This document shows positions 53,798-62,253 of a stretch of 64,000 nucleotides of DNA, piece after piece (position 1 is the stretch's first letter; each line of letters starts with the position of its first letter). The position numbers were made by a program, and so were the translations under genes. The DNA is from JAKFDK01 sp036676195 (GTDB lineage Bacteria; Bacillota; Sulfobacillia; Symbiobacteriales; ZC4RG38), in the NCBI GenBank assembly GCA_036676195.1, contig JAKFDK010000024.1:16304-80303 (forward strand), written 5' to 3'. The notes beneath the pieces were generated by a model. It did no database searches. It saw only the letters and a program-made list of their open reading frames with translations, and was not told where the DNA came from.

Positions 53798-54643
53798 TTG
53801 ACCGAGAACACCGAAGTGGTTCCGCCCAGTGATTACGTCATCACGCCCTACCTGGAGCGGCTGGTGGAACGGGCCTCCCTTTTCCTTGAAGCCGGGCTGC
53901 CGCTGCATCTGCGCGGCCCGGCAGGTGTGGGCAAGACCAGTCTGGCCTTGTACCTGGCGGCCAGGCAGGGCCGCCAGGTGCATGTGATATACGGCAACGA
54001 GGCATTTCGCGGCTTTGACCTGGTGGGCAAGGTCTCCGGACTGCGGCAACGTGCCGTATTAGATAACTTTATTCACAGTGTTGAAAAGCGCACCGAGGAG
54101 ATCGACCCTCTCTGGACCGACGGTCGGCTCCTGCGCGCCGTTCAGCAAGGCGGCACCCTGATTTACGATGAATTCACCCGCTCCCGGGCCGAGGCCAACA
54201 ACGTCCTGCTGTCCATTCTGGAAGAAGGGGTGATCGAAATCCCCCACCCCCGCCTGGGGCCACAACTCGCTCAGGTTCACCCGGACTTCCGCATTATCCT
54301 GACCAGCAACCCGGAAGAATACGCCGGTGTGCATAAAAGCCAGGACGCCCTGAGGGACCGCATGGTGACTGTGGATATGGTCGGCCGGGATTCAGAGACC
54401 GATGCGGCCATTGTCGCCCGGCGCTCCCAACTGAGCCCCAGCGAAGCCGCCAAGGTGGTGGCGGCGGTCCGCAGCCGTCTGTCCACCAACCGGCCGGATG
54501 ACAACGTTTCCCTGCGGCCGGCCATTATGGTGGCCCGGGTCCTGCAGCGCACCGGTATTCCCGCTGATCCCTGGCACCCGGAGTTTGAGCAGATCTGCAA
54601 CGGCATTGCCGGCCCGCCGCAGAACGGCCACAAACACGCATGA
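53798..54643 (+). CDS. gvpN: GvpN, gas-vesicle AAA+ ATPase
   Basis: 281 residues from a TTG at 53798, chosen over a GTG at 53789 because GGGGGG lies 8 bases before it. The Walker A loop GPAGVGKTSLAL (about 40-51), GFDLVGKVSG, Walker B GGTLIYDEFTRSRAEANNVL and sensor FRIILTSNPEEYAGVHKS define GvpN, a MoxR-type AAA+ protein. GvpN is needed for full-size vesicles. Confidence 0.95.
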   Translation: MTENTEVVPPSDYVITPYLERLVERASLFLEAGLPLHLRGPAGVGKTSLALYLAARQGRQVHVIYGNEAFRGFDLVGKVSGLRQRAVLDNFIHSVEKRTEEIDPLWTDGRLLRAVQQGGTLIYDEFTRSRAEANNVLLSILEEGVIEIPHPRLGPQLAQVHPDFRIILTSNPEEYAGVHKSQDALRDRMVTVDMVGRDSETDAAIVARRSQLSPSEAAKVVAAVRSRLSTNRPDDNVSLRPAIMVARVLQRTGIPADPWHPEFEQICNGIAGPPQNGHKHA

Positions 54644-54660
54644 CGGCACATGGGCGGCCG

Positions 54661-54698
54661 GGTTGCCCGCACTGCCCGACCGGGGCAGGCGGGCAACC
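54661..54698 (+). promoter_or_regulatory. Hairpin between gvpN and gvpF/L
   Basis: GGTTGCCCGC pairs with GCGGGCAACC, and inside it CTGCCC pairs with GGGCAG around a 4- to 6-base loop. No T-run follows, so it is more likely an RNA-processing or stability element than a terminator. Confidence 0.5.
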
Positions 54699-54744
54699 TG
54701 AGGCTATACCGACCCCTTAGCATGACCGACCGGAGGTGGGTTGA

Positions 54745-55503
54745 GTGGCGAGCGGCGAGCCCCTGTTTTACCTGTACGGTGTAACGGCCGTCGGCCGGGA
54801 ACTGCCCCCAGGGCTGGGCGGCGTCGGGGACCCGGCCCCCCCGTTGCAGGTCCTGCCCGTTGACGACCTGCAGGCGATTGTGAGTGTAGCCACCGACCTG
54901 ACCCCTGACCCGACCGCCGCCAATACCGCCGCCCATGAGCGGGTTCTGGCGCAGATCATGCAACAGGGAACGGTGATCCCGTTCGCCTTCGGGTATGTTC
55001 TGCCCGCCGCCATGATCCCCAGAGTGCTGCGGGCCACCCGTGCCGAGTGCCTGCACCTGCTGGAAGTGCTGGCCGGCAAGATCGAGGTCGGCCTGAAGGT
55101 GCTATGGCAAAAAGACAGCTTCCTGGACGATCTGAATACGCCGGAGATCGCGGCTGCGAACAAGCGGCTCTCCACCGCCAAGCCCCACGAGGCCATGGCT
55201 ATCCAGGCCCAGATGGGCGAACTGCTACAGTTGGCGGCCGACCAGCGGCGGGCCGAGTACATCAGGCAGATCTATGACCCCCTCGCAGCGGCGGCGGTGG
55301 CGGCCAAGCTGGCTGACCCCATTGGCCCGCGCATGGTGGTAAATGCCGCCTTTCTGATCGACCGCACCCAGGAAGAGGAGTTTGACGCCCTGGTGAACCG
55401 GGTCTGCCAGCCCCTGCTGTCGCGGTTGGAAGTGCGCTACACCGGCCCCTGGCCCGCCTACCATTTTGTGAGTCTCCGGCTGCGCCTGGAAGGAGCCGGC
55501 TAA
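54745..55503 (+). CDS. gvpF: GvpF/GvpL family protein (first copy)
   Basis: 252 residues from a GTG at 54745, with GGAGGT upstream. FYLYGVTAVGRELP at the N-terminus, AHERVLAQIMQQGTVIPFAF, a long charged helix and TGPWPAYHFVSLRL at the C-terminus are the GvpF/L hallmarks. GvpF/L binds GvpA and is part of the nucleation complex. It is the most canonical of three copies here. Confidence 0.93.
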   Translation: MASGEPLFYLYGVTAVGRELPPGLGGVGDPAPPLQVLPVDDLQAIVSVATDLTPDPTAANTAAHERVLAQIMQQGTVIPFAFGYVLPAAMIPRVLRATRAECLHLLEVLAGKIEVGLKVLWQKDSFLDDLNTPEIAAANKRLSTAKPHEAMAIQAQMGELLQLAADQRRAEYIRQIYDPLAAAAVAAKLADPIGPRMVVNAAFLIDRTQEEEFDALVNRVCQPLLSRLEVRYTGPWPAYHFVSLRLRLEGAG

Positions 55504-55507
55504 GACG

Positions 55508-55765
55508 GTGCTACTCTTTGATGACCTGGCCATGGCCCCGCTCTGGGGGGTCGTCAAGATTCTCCGGCACGTCTACGAGCATGCCGCCAAGGAACTGACC
55601 GACGAGGACACGGTACGCCGCCAACTGGTGGAACTGCGCCTGCAGTACGAAATGGACGAAGTCGACGAACAAACCTATACCGAGTTGGAGGCAGACCTGG
55701 TGGCCAGGCTGCGGGAGATCCGTCTGGCCAAACTGGCCGAACTGGAGGATGCCCCCGATGAATGA
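55508..55765 (+). CDS. gvpG: GvpG, gas-vesicle accessory protein
   Basis: 85 residues from a GTG at 55508. LLFDDLAMAPLWGVVKILR and the following charged helix (LVELRLQYEMDEVDEQTY) match GvpG. It works with GvpF/L in vesicle assembly. It starts 4 bases after the first gvpF/L and overlaps the next gvpA-like gene by 8 bases. Confidence 0.92.
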   Translation: MLLFDDLAMAPLWGVVKILRHVYEHAAKELTDEDTVRRQLVELRLQYEMDEVDEQTYTELEADLVARLREIRLAKLAELEDAPDE

Positions 55766-55964
55766 CGTCCTGCCGGCAGACGAGATGACCCTGCTCGAAC
55801 TGCTGGATCGTGTGGTGGACAAGGGGGTGATCCTCCAGGGTGAACTCACCGTGTCGGTGGCCGATATCGATCTGTTGTACATTGGGCTGCAGGCCGTTAT
55901 CAGTTCAACCGCGCACCTGAAAGAAGGTGGGCCGACTGGTCCCAGCGGTGCCTCATCCCCATAG
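55758..55964 (+). CDS. GvpA-like minor protein (GvpS/GvpJ type)
   Basis: 68 residues from the ATG at 55758 (GGAGG nine bases upstream). LLELLDRVVDKGVILQGELT and SVADIDLLYIGLQAVISS match the GvpA-related minor proteins; the position after gvpG is that of GvpS in the Bacillus megaterium cluster. The C-terminal tail (GGPTGPSGASS) is polar. It overlaps the second gvpF/L by 38 bases. Confidence 0.85.
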   Translation: MNDVLPADEMTLLELLDRVVDKGVILQGELTVSVADIDLLYIGLQAVISSTAHLKEGGPTGPSGASSP

Positions 55965-56832
55965 GTCGGATTCGTTTTATGTATACGGATTTACCTATGC
56001 TGAAATACGGCAGGAACTGCCGGCGGGCCGGGGCGGGGGGCCGGTGACACCCTTCGACCACGACGGATTGCGGGTCCTGGGTGACCCCTGGTGCGGCGCC
56101 CGGCCGGAGCTGAACCGGGAGTTGCTGCTCTTTCATGAAAAGGTTGTGGAAGCCGCGTCGGCAAATCCCTTCCTTCCCTGCCCGGCCGGGACCATTATAT
56201 CCCGGGAAGTCCTGATCCGGTGGATGGCTGATCATGCCGCCCTCTTGCGTTCCGGTCTGGCCCGCCTCGGCGGACAGGTGGAATTCGCCCTCAAGTTCTG
56301 GAGTACCGTACCGCCGCTCCCGCGGCCCACTGGCGGCCGTGCCTACCTGGCCGCCCTGCGCGAACAGCAGGCCGCCCGGCAGCAACTGCTGACGCTGGCA
56401 CAAGGTCTGACGGCGGCCCTGGAACAGGACCTGGGAGCGCTGCTGACCGACAGCCGGATGACGCAGCCGCACCATCCCATGCTGTTACTGCGCGCCGACC
56501 TGCTCGTGCCGCGGTCGGCTGTGCCCGAGGTGCGCCGCGTCTTTGACGCACTGGTCCCCCGGTTGCCTCCTGCGTTGGGTGCACGGCTGAGCGGCCCCTG
56601 GCCGCCCTATTACTTTGCCGGGGTGATGGTGAATGGCGATGCCGGAGGCCCGTGTCCTGCAGGCGGGAGCCAATCCGCCGGTGCCCAGTCCCCGCCCCCT
56701 GCGCCTGAATGCGGACCCGGGCAAGGTGGAACAGGGGCTGGCCCGGCTGGTCCTGTCCCTGGTGGAATTGCTGCGCCAGTTGATGGAACGGGAAGCCATC
56801 CGGCAGGTGGATGCCAGAGTCCTGACTGCTGA
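55927..56832 (+). CDS. gvpL: GvpF/GvpL family protein (second copy) with odd C-terminal extension
   Basis: 301 residues as read. The GvpF/L pattern is clear: FYVYGFTYAEIRQEL, LLLFHEKVVEAASANPFLP, FALKFWSTVPP and LSGPWPPYYFAGVMVNGD. The family normally ends there, at about residue 238. The frame then continues for about 63 Gly/Pro-rich residues across the start of gvpK, a 200-base overlap. In the next frame a TGA occurs at once (in ATGGTGA), so a one-base error or real frameshift near 56.62 kb could explain the tail. The start codon is uncertain (GTG at 55927 or 55948). Confidence 0.85.
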   Translation: MGRLVPAVPHPHRSDSFYVYGFTYAEIRQELPAGRGGGPVTPFDHDGLRVLGDPWCGARPELNRELLLFHEKVVEAASANPFLPCPAGTIISREVLIRWMADHAALLRSGLARLGGQVEFALKFWSTVPPLPRPTGGRAYLAALREQQAARQQLLTLAQGLTAALEQDLGALLTDSRMTQPHHPMLLLRADLLVPRSAVPEVRRVFDALVPRLPPALGARLSGPWPPYYFAGVMVNGDAGGPCPAGGSQSAGAQSPPPAPECGPGQGGTGAGPAGPVPGGIAAPVDGTGSHPAGGCQSPDC

Positions 56833-56959
56833 CCAGGAGGAAGCACTGGGTAACGCCCTGCTGTGCCTGGCGGAGAAAATGGGCGAGCTCAAGGCGATCT
56901 TCGGCCTGGAGAACGATGATCTGAATATCGACCTGGGACCGCTGGGGCGGCTGTACTGA
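56633..56959 (+). CDS. gvpK: GvpK, gas-vesicle protein
   Basis: 108 residues from the ATG at 56633; an ATG at 56639 is also possible. LRLNADPGKVEQGLARLVLS, LLRQLMEREAIRQVDARVL and DLNIDLGPLGRL at the end are the GvpK hallmarks. Its 5' third lies under the extended gvpL reading frame. Confidence 0.93.
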   Translation: MAMPEARVLQAGANPPVPSPRPLRLNADPGKVEQGLARLVLSLVELLRQLMEREAIRQVDARVLTADQEEALGNALLCLAEKMGELKAIFGLENDDLNIDLGPLGRLY

Positions 56960-56997
56960 TGTATAAACCGCCCTGAGGCGGGTGAGGAGGGGTGCAG

Positions 56998-57351
56998 ATG
57001 TCCGATTCCCGGATGGTCCACTCCCTGCAAAGCACGAACCTGGCCGATATCATTGAGCGTGTATTGGATAAGGGCATCGTGATTGCCGGCGATATCAAGG
57101 TACTGCTGGCCGATGTGGAACTGCTGAGCATCAAAATCCGCCTGGTGGTGGCTTCGGTCGAAAAGGCCATGGCGATGGGCATTAACTGGTGGAACTCCGA
57201 CCCCTACCTGCGCGCCGGTGCCATCGGCGAGCGCCAGCCCAACCAGGAGTTACTGGAGCGCCTTGACCGGCTGGAGGCCCGCCTGACCGCTCTGCCGACG
57301 GCTCAGGTGGCAGCCGGCCCTGCAGCAGATCCGGAAGATCTCCGTGACTGA
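56998..57351 (+). CDS. gvpJ: GvpJ, GvpA-family minor shell protein
   Basis: 117 residues from the ATG at 56998, with GGAGG seven bases upstream; GTG at 56992 is less likely. The GvpA-like core is NLADIIERVLDKGIVIAGDI, KVLLADVELLSIKIRLVVAS, VEKAMAMGINWW. The long C-terminal coiled-coil (ELLERLDRLEARLTAL) distinguishes it from GvpA. GvpJ likely builds the conical tips. Confidence 0.92.
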   Translation: MSDSRMVHSLQSTNLADIIERVLDKGIVIAGDIKVLLADVELLSIKIRLVVASVEKAMAMGINWWNSDPYLRAGAIGERQPNQELLERLDRLEARLTALPTAQVAAGPAADPEDLRD

Positions 57352-58075
57352 CCGCTGCCTATACATATTCGGCATTGCCGAGGGGGCCTGCCCGCCGCCA
57401 GTGGCGGCAGACCTGGAGACGGAGATTTATTCCTATCAGGACCTCCACGCGGTGGTCCGCCCCGCCGATGCCACTGAGTTTACCGTCCACGATGCGGTGG
57501 TGGACGGCGAGATCCCACCGGCCCTGGCGGACCTGCTGGTCCGCCATGACCGGGTGGTGCGCGCCGTGTTTGCCACCCACCCGGTGCTGCCCATGCGGTT
57601 CGGCGTGGGTGTGGCGGACAGGGCTGAACTGAACCGCTTCCTGACCGAGCGCTATGACGGCCTGAAGGCCCAGTTGGCCCAGATACACGGCCATGCGGAG
57701 TGGGGCGTGAAGTGGCAGCGAAAGGCGGCCCCACCGTCGCCGATGCCGCCCACCGCAGCCACCGGGCCGACCGGCGGCCGCGGCTACCTGAAGCGGCGGC
57801 AGGCACAACTGCAGGCCGAACAGGCCGGCGGCCGGGACTTTCGCCGGGAGGCAGACCAGGCCCACCGGGAACTGGCCGCCCTCGCCACCGCCATCCGGCC
57901 GGTACAGTCACCCCCCGCCGGCACCGCCGGGTGTGCGTACCTGGTGGCCCGGGCCCGGCAGCAGGCTTTCCTGGATACAGCCGCCACCTTGAACGGCGGC
58001 CTGGACGGGAGAAACATTCAGATGCGCCTGACCGGACCCTGGCCCCCTTACTCGTTTTGTGCCCAGGAACCCTAA
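57344..58075 (+). CDS. GvpF/GvpL family protein (third copy)
   Basis: 243 residues from a GTG at 57344, overlapping gvpJ by 8 bases. CLYIFGIAEGACPP, LLVRHDRVVRAVFATHPVLP, MRFGVGVADRAEL, EWGVKWQRKAA and LTGPWPPYSFC mark the family. It differs strongly from the other two copies in the middle, so the three probably have separate roles. Confidence 0.93.
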   Translation: MTDRCLYIFGIAEGACPPPVAADLETEIYSYQDLHAVVRPADATEFTVHDAVVDGEIPPALADLLVRHDRVVRAVFATHPVLPMRFGVGVADRAELNRFLTERYDGLKAQLAQIHGHAEWGVKWQRKAAPPSPMPPTAATGPTGGRGYLKRRQAQLQAEQAGGRDFRREADQAHRELAALATAIRPVQSPPAGTAGCAYLVARARQQAFLDTAATLNGGLDGRNIQMRLTGPWPPYSFCAQEP

Positions 58076-58078
58076 ACT

Positions 58079-58112
58079 GCAGCACCCCCGGCTGGCCGGG
58101 GGTGCTGCTTTT
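58079..58112 (+). terminator. Terminator of the gas-vesicle operon
   Basis: GCAGCACCCCCGG pairs perfectly with CCGGGGGTGCTGC around CTGG and is followed by TTTT. It lies directly after the third gvpF/L and reaches the gmd stop. Confidence 0.9.
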
Positions 58113-59073
58113 ACCCCCGGGTGGCTGCCTGCAGATCGGCATCCACCATCATTTCCACCAGTGTCCGGAAACTGACCCGCGGTTGCCAGCCCAGTTTGGT
58201 GCGGGCCTTGGTGGCATCGCCGATCAACAGGTCGACCTCGGCCGGGCGGGCGTGGGCGGCGTCGTAGCGCACATACTGCTCCCAGTCAAGGCCCGCGTGG
58301 GCAAAGGCCAGGGCAGCAAACTCACGCACCGAGTGAGTTTCACCCGTCGCCACGACATAATCGTCGGGGTCCGGCTGCTGCAGCATGCGCCACATAGCCT
58401 CGGCGTAGTCACCGGCAAATCCCCAGTCCCGGCGCGCCTCCAGGTTGCCCAAGGGCAGTTCGCCTGCCTGCCCGAGCTTGATCTGCGCGACGCCGTGGCT
58501 GATTTTTCGGGTGACAAATTCCAGCCCCCGCCGGGGTGATTCGTGATTAAACAGAATGCCGCAGCAGGCATACATGCCATAGCTTTCCCGGTAGTTGACC
58601 GTCACCCAGTGGCCATAGGTCTTGGCCACCCCATACGGGCTGCGGGGCCAAAATGGCGTCCGTTCGTGCTGGGGTACTGTCTGAACCTTGCCGAACATCT
58701 CGCTGCTGGAAGCCTGATAGAAGCGAATGTCCGGGTTCACCTGCCGGATCGCCTCCAACAGGCGGGCCACACCCAGACCTGTCACCTCACCGGTGAAGAT
58801 CGGCTGGTTCCAGGAACTGCCGACGAAAGACTGCGCCGCCAGGTTGTAAACTTCGTCGGGCCGGGCCGTTTCCAGGGCGCGGATCAGCGAACCCTGGTCC
58901 AGCAGATCACCCTCCAGCAGGGTGATCCGGTCCAGCAGGTGCGCAATGCGGCCCAGGTTGGCCATACTCTGGCGGCGGCGCAGCCCGGCGACGGCATACC
59001 CCTGATCCAACAGCAGTTCGGCCAGGTAGGAACCGTCCTGCCCGGTAATCCCGGTAATCAGTGCCTTTTTCAC
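58111..59073 (-). CDS. gmd: GDP-mannose 4,6-dehydratase
   Basis: 320 residues from a GTG at 59073 with GGGGGG upstream. ALITGITGQDGSYLAELLL is the NADP Rossmann loop; YNLAAQSFVGSSW, SSSEMFGKVQ and YGVAKTYGHWVTVNYRES give the Ser-Tyr-Lys triad; NHESPRRG is typical of Gmd. It makes GDP-4-keto-6-deoxy-mannose from the ManC product. No GDP-fucose synthase or GDP-rhamnose reductase is in the window; the sugar may be reduced or aminated by an enzyme outside, or by the DegT enzyme at 34545. Confidence 0.93.
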   Translation of the reverse strand: MKKALITGITGQDGSYLAELLLDQGYAVAGLRRRQSMANLGRIAHLLDRITLLEGDLLDQGSLIRALETARPDEVYNLAAQSFVGSSWNQPIFTGEVTGLGVARLLEAIRQVNPDIRFYQASSSEMFGKVQTVPQHERTPFWPRSPYGVAKTYGHWVTVNYRESYGMYACCGILFNHESPRRGLEFVTRKISHGVAQIKLGQAGELPLGNLEARRDWGFAGDYAEAMWRMLQQPDPDDYVVATGETHSVREFAALAFAHAGLDWEQYVRYDAAHARPAEVDLLIGDATKARTKLGWQPRVSFRTLVEMMVDADLQAATRG

Positions 59074-59078
59074 CCCGA

Positions 59079-60209
59079 TTACCCCCCTGTCAGTTCCAGG
59101 AGTTGCTGCTTCATTTTGGCCACGGCGTGCCGCCACTGCCACCGGTTTTCCATGTCGGCCCGCGCCCTGGCCCCCCTGGTGCGGGCCTCTTCAGGCTGCA
59201 GAACGACCTGTTGCAGCAGCGTGCGCAGATGCTCGACGCTGGGCTCACACCAGAGCTGATTGGCGGCATAGTATTTGGGGTTCATGCCCCGCACCGGGCG
59301 CAACCCCTCAATATCCACCAGGTAGGCGTTCTGGTCATGGGTATAGTCCAGGTGCCCGCCCCAGCGGGCGGCAATGACCGGCAGCCCACAGGCCATGGCT
59401 TCGCAGTAGGGCAGCCCCCATGCCTCGCCCCGGCTGGGTAACACAAAAGCATTGGCGGCTGCAAACAAGTGGGGAATATCCTGGACCGGCAGGGCGTTAT
59501 CCGTAAGAATCACGTGGGCATGGTCACCGGACGGAATGCCCAGCTCGGTTTGCACATAGTGCGAGACCTCGGCCTGGGCGTTGCCGTGACGGCCATTATA
59601 GGAAAAGACCTTCATCAGCAGGGTCACGTCATCGTTCGGGTGGAACGCCGACAGGTAGGCCCGGAGCAGCACATCCCAGCCCTTGCGCCGGTTCCAGTCA
59701 AACAGGGCCAGGAACACGAACCCCCGTCGCCCCGGAATCTCCAGTGGCGGCAGCCCGGGCCGGAACTGGTCGGTATCCACTCCCCCCGGCACGATCCGCA
59801 GCCGGTCCGGGTGCACACCGGCGTTGGCAAACTGCTCCTGGCAGAATGAACTGGGTACCAGCACCCGCTGCATCCGGTTCAGCAGGTGGCGCCAGTTCTG
59901 CGGCAGGCCAACCGTTTCCGCCATGGTCCGGGCCACCCGTGGGTGTTGACCGGGCTCATCCTTCCACAGGGGCGGCGGCAGGTGCTGTACCTCCACCCCC
60001 GGCCCCCCCTGGGGGCGGCGCCGTGTCAGTGCCTGAAAGAGGTTGGCTTCAGCCGGCTCCAGGATCCGAAAGGTATCGCGGTTCTCCGGGCGCGGCACCA
60101 GCCGAACCGGCAGACCGGCCCCATGCAGCCCCCGCACAAAATGGCGGGCTTCGGTGCCATAGCCGGTGGGGTTGTATACCGGCGCCCGGTAAAGAACCTC
60201 CGTAGGCAC
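59079..60209 (-). CDS. GT4-family glycosyltransferase (paralogue D)
   Basis: 376 residues from a GTG at 60209 with AGGGGG eight bases upstream; a longer frame upstream is spurious. Features: YRAPVYNPTGYGTEARHFVR, VLVPSSFCQEQFANAG, GGVDTDQFRPG, FVFLALFDWNRRKGWD, VLPSRGEAWGLPYCEAMACG. It precedes gmd by 5 bases in the same transcript, so a deoxyhexose donor is plausible. Closest paralogue is 48885. Confidence 0.86.
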   Translation of the reverse strand: MPTEVLYRAPVYNPTGYGTEARHFVRGLHGAGLPVRLVPRPENRDTFRILEPAEANLFQALTRRRPQGGPGVEVQHLPPPLWKDEPGQHPRVARTMAETVGLPQNWRHLLNRMQRVLVPSSFCQEQFANAGVHPDRLRIVPGGVDTDQFRPGLPPLEIPGRRGFVFLALFDWNRRKGWDVLLRAYLSAFHPNDDVTLLMKVFSYNGRHGNAQAEVSHYVQTELGIPSGDHAHVILTDNALPVQDIPHLFAAANAFVLPSRGEAWGLPYCEAMACGLPVIAARWGGHLDYTHDQNAYLVDIEGLRPVRGMNPKYYAANQLWCEPSVEHLRTLLQQVVLQPEEARTRGARARADMENRWQWRHAVAKMKQQLLELTGG

Positions 60210-60326
60210 TCGCTGTACCCCCTGCCGTCTTGTTAGGCCATCGTATGCCGCCGGTGGGCCGGTGGTAGCCTTACCGCCCCCCTGTTCATAGGTTGGGTAG
60301 CGCGTTGGCTCAAGGGGGTGTGCGGT

Positions 60327-61214
60327 ATGATCGGCCCCAAGGTCCTGTTCAGCGTGGTGATTCCGGCCAAGAATGAAGGGGCGCAGATCGGCCAGACTGT
60401 GGCCTCTCTGCGCGCTGCCCGCAACGAAGTCCCGTTTGAGGTGGTCGTGGTCGACGACGGATCCTCGGACGATTCCTGTGCCGACCTGGCCGACCCCGCG
60501 GCCGGGGCCGCCGTAAACGTGGTGCGGACCCAGGGGGTCGGCGCCGCTCTGGCCCGCAATCTGGGGGCAGGGGCGGCCGCCGGCGAGTTCCTGGTTTTTT
60601 GTGACGGCCATATGCGCTTTCCGGACCAGTGGCTCGACCGCCTGTACGCGGCCCTGCGCCGCGAGGACGTGGACGCCGTCACCTGCGGCATCGCCTCGCT
60701 GGAAGATCCGACCCTGGTGGGGTATGGGCAGACCTGGAACGAGCAACTGCGGATCCGGTGGTACTCCAAGCCCGAGGACAGCATCCCGGTCCCGCTGCTG
60801 CCGGGCGGCTGTGTGGCCCTGCCCGCCCGCACCTTCCACGCCGTTGGCGGGTTTGACAGCGGCATTCAGACATACGGCCGGGAAGACGAGGAATTCTCGC
60901 TGCGGCTCTGGCTGCTGGGCTATCAGGGGTGGGTGGTGCCGGAGGTCGTGGTCAGCCACCTGTTCCGCACCACCACTGCCTACTTCAAGCCCCGCGAACA
61001 CTGGGTGTACAATTCCCTGCGCATGGCTTACTGCCATTTCAAGCCTGAACGATTTCACCGGGCGGTGGATGTGGCCAAGTTTCACTACGGCCCCCTGGTT
61101 GATCAGTTGTTGCCAGGGGTCAGAGCCCTGTCGGAACGGCACCGGGAGTATTGCCTGACACACCGCAAACGCACAGATGATGAATTTATGACGCGATTTG
61201 GGATCCCGTTCTGA
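60327..61214 (+). CDS. GT2 glycosyltransferase with GalNAc-transferase-like C-terminus
   Basis: 295 residues from the ATG at 60327, with AAGGGGG nine bases upstream. VVIPAKNEGAQIGQTVASLR, VVVVDDGSSDDS, FCDGHMRFP (DxH metal site) and YGREDEEFSLRLWLLGYQGW, then VVSHLFRTTTAYFKP. The DxH plus EDxEFS...RLW pattern is that of polypeptide GalNAc-transferase-like GT27/GT2 enzymes. It faces a paralogue at 61223. Confidence 0.82.
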   Translation: MIGPKVLFSVVIPAKNEGAQIGQTVASLRAARNEVPFEVVVVDDGSSDDSCADLADPAAGAAVNVVRTQGVGAALARNLGAGAAAGEFLVFCDGHMRFPDQWLDRLYAALRREDVDAVTCGIASLEDPTLVGYGQTWNEQLRIRWYSKPEDSIPVPLLPGGCVALPARTFHAVGGFDSGIQTYGREDEEFSLRLWLLGYQGWVVPEVVVSHLFRTTTAYFKPREHWVYNSLRMAYCHFKPERFHRAVDVAKFHYGPLVDQLLPGVRALSERHREYCLTHRKRTDDEFMTRFGIPF

Positions 61215-61222
61215 CGCCTGGC

Positions 61223-62104
61223 CTACCAGGGCAGGTTAAAGCGCGCCACGTACCAGTCGTCGTCATGCACCCGGCGGGCCTGGTAATACGCACGCAGATT
61301 GGCGGCGGTAGACTCTGCCGCCGCCAGGGCCGCGTACACCACTTGGCGCGGGCCCAGCCGTTCCACCAGCCGGCGGCGGCGTTCCGGCCCCAGGTGCAGG
61401 TAGGCCATGCGCACCACGTTATGCATGAATACGGCCGGGTCCAGGGGGTAGGGCCGTTCGGTGCGAAACACATGTTCCACCGTAAGCTGCGGATCGACCC
61501 GCAGTTCCCGGCCCAGTAACCAGGCGCGCAGACTGAATTCGGCATCTTCGTGTCCCAGGACCCGGAACAGGCCGTCGAACCCGTCCAGGTCCTGGAAGGT
61601 TTGCGTGCGCAGGGCCAGGCAGGTGGTGGCCAGTACGGGTACGGCTGCCAGCCCTGCCGCGGTCGGTGGGGACAGCCAATGGGTCATCAGCCGGTCGTCA
61701 AAGGTGAGCCCACAGCCGCGCCGACTCAAGTCGTCTGCCACCGCCACCGCCGGTGCCACCAGATCTACCCCCGGCTGATCCAGGTCGTGCAGCAGCCCGG
61801 GCAGCCACCCGGCCCGGGGGATCACATTCCCGTCGCAAAACACCAGCGTGGTGCCGCGGGCATGGGCGGCGCCAAGGTTGCGTGCCGCGGCGGCCCCGAT
61901 GCCCGGCGTGCGCAGCAAGGCAAATGCCACGCTTCCTGCCCATTCCTGTGCCAGCGCGTCACAGCAGCCGTCTGTCGAGCCGTCGTCCACCACGATGATT
62001 TCATAGGCCAGGTCGCCGCAGGTCGCCCGAATGGCGTCGAGGGTAACCCGAATGTGGTGGCCCTCATTCTTAACCGGAATCACAATGGAAACCACAGGCG
62101 CCAT
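61223..62104 (-). CDS. GT2 glycosyltransferase, convergent paralogue
   Basis: 293 residues, with GGGAGG before the ATG. VSIVIPVKNEGHHIRVTLDA, IIVVDDGSTDG, FCDGNVIPRAGWL (DxN instead of DxH) and LGHEDAEFSLRAWLLGREL, then EHVFRTERPYPL. It is collinear with the gene at 60327 and converges on it with an 8-base gap; an inverted duplication is likely. Confidence 0.82.
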   Translation of the reverse strand: MAPVVSIVIPVKNEGHHIRVTLDAIRATCGDLAYEIIVVDDGSTDGCCDALAQEWAGSVAFALLRTPGIGAAAARNLGAAHARGTTLVFCDGNVIPRAGWLPGLLHDLDQPGVDLVAPAVAVADDLSRRGCGLTFDDRLMTHWLSPPTAAGLAAVPVLATTCLALRTQTFQDLDGFDGLFRVLGHEDAEFSLRAWLLGRELRVDPQLTVEHVFRTERPYPLDPAVFMHNVVRMAYLHLGPERRRRLVERLGPRQVVYAALAAAESTAANLRAYYQARRVHDDDWYVARFNLPW

Positions 62105-62190
62105 GGGACCTCCCCCATCCCTGCCAAGGTCGCTGAATGGTTATGAGGTCCCCGGCCCCGGCATGCGCCGGCCAACCGATGCCGCGCATA

Positions 62191-62224
62191 GCAACATGCC
62201 AGCACCTGGGTGCTGGCATGTTGC
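62191..62224 (-). terminator. Perfect hairpin between reverse-strand genes
   Basis: GCAACATGCCAGCACC pairs perfectly with GGTGCTGGCATGTTGC. It follows the stop at 62254 on the reverse strand, so it probably ends that transcript. No strong T-run. Confidence 0.6.
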
Positions 62225-62253
62225 CTGTGGAACCCCCTTGTGTGGATATTTCG

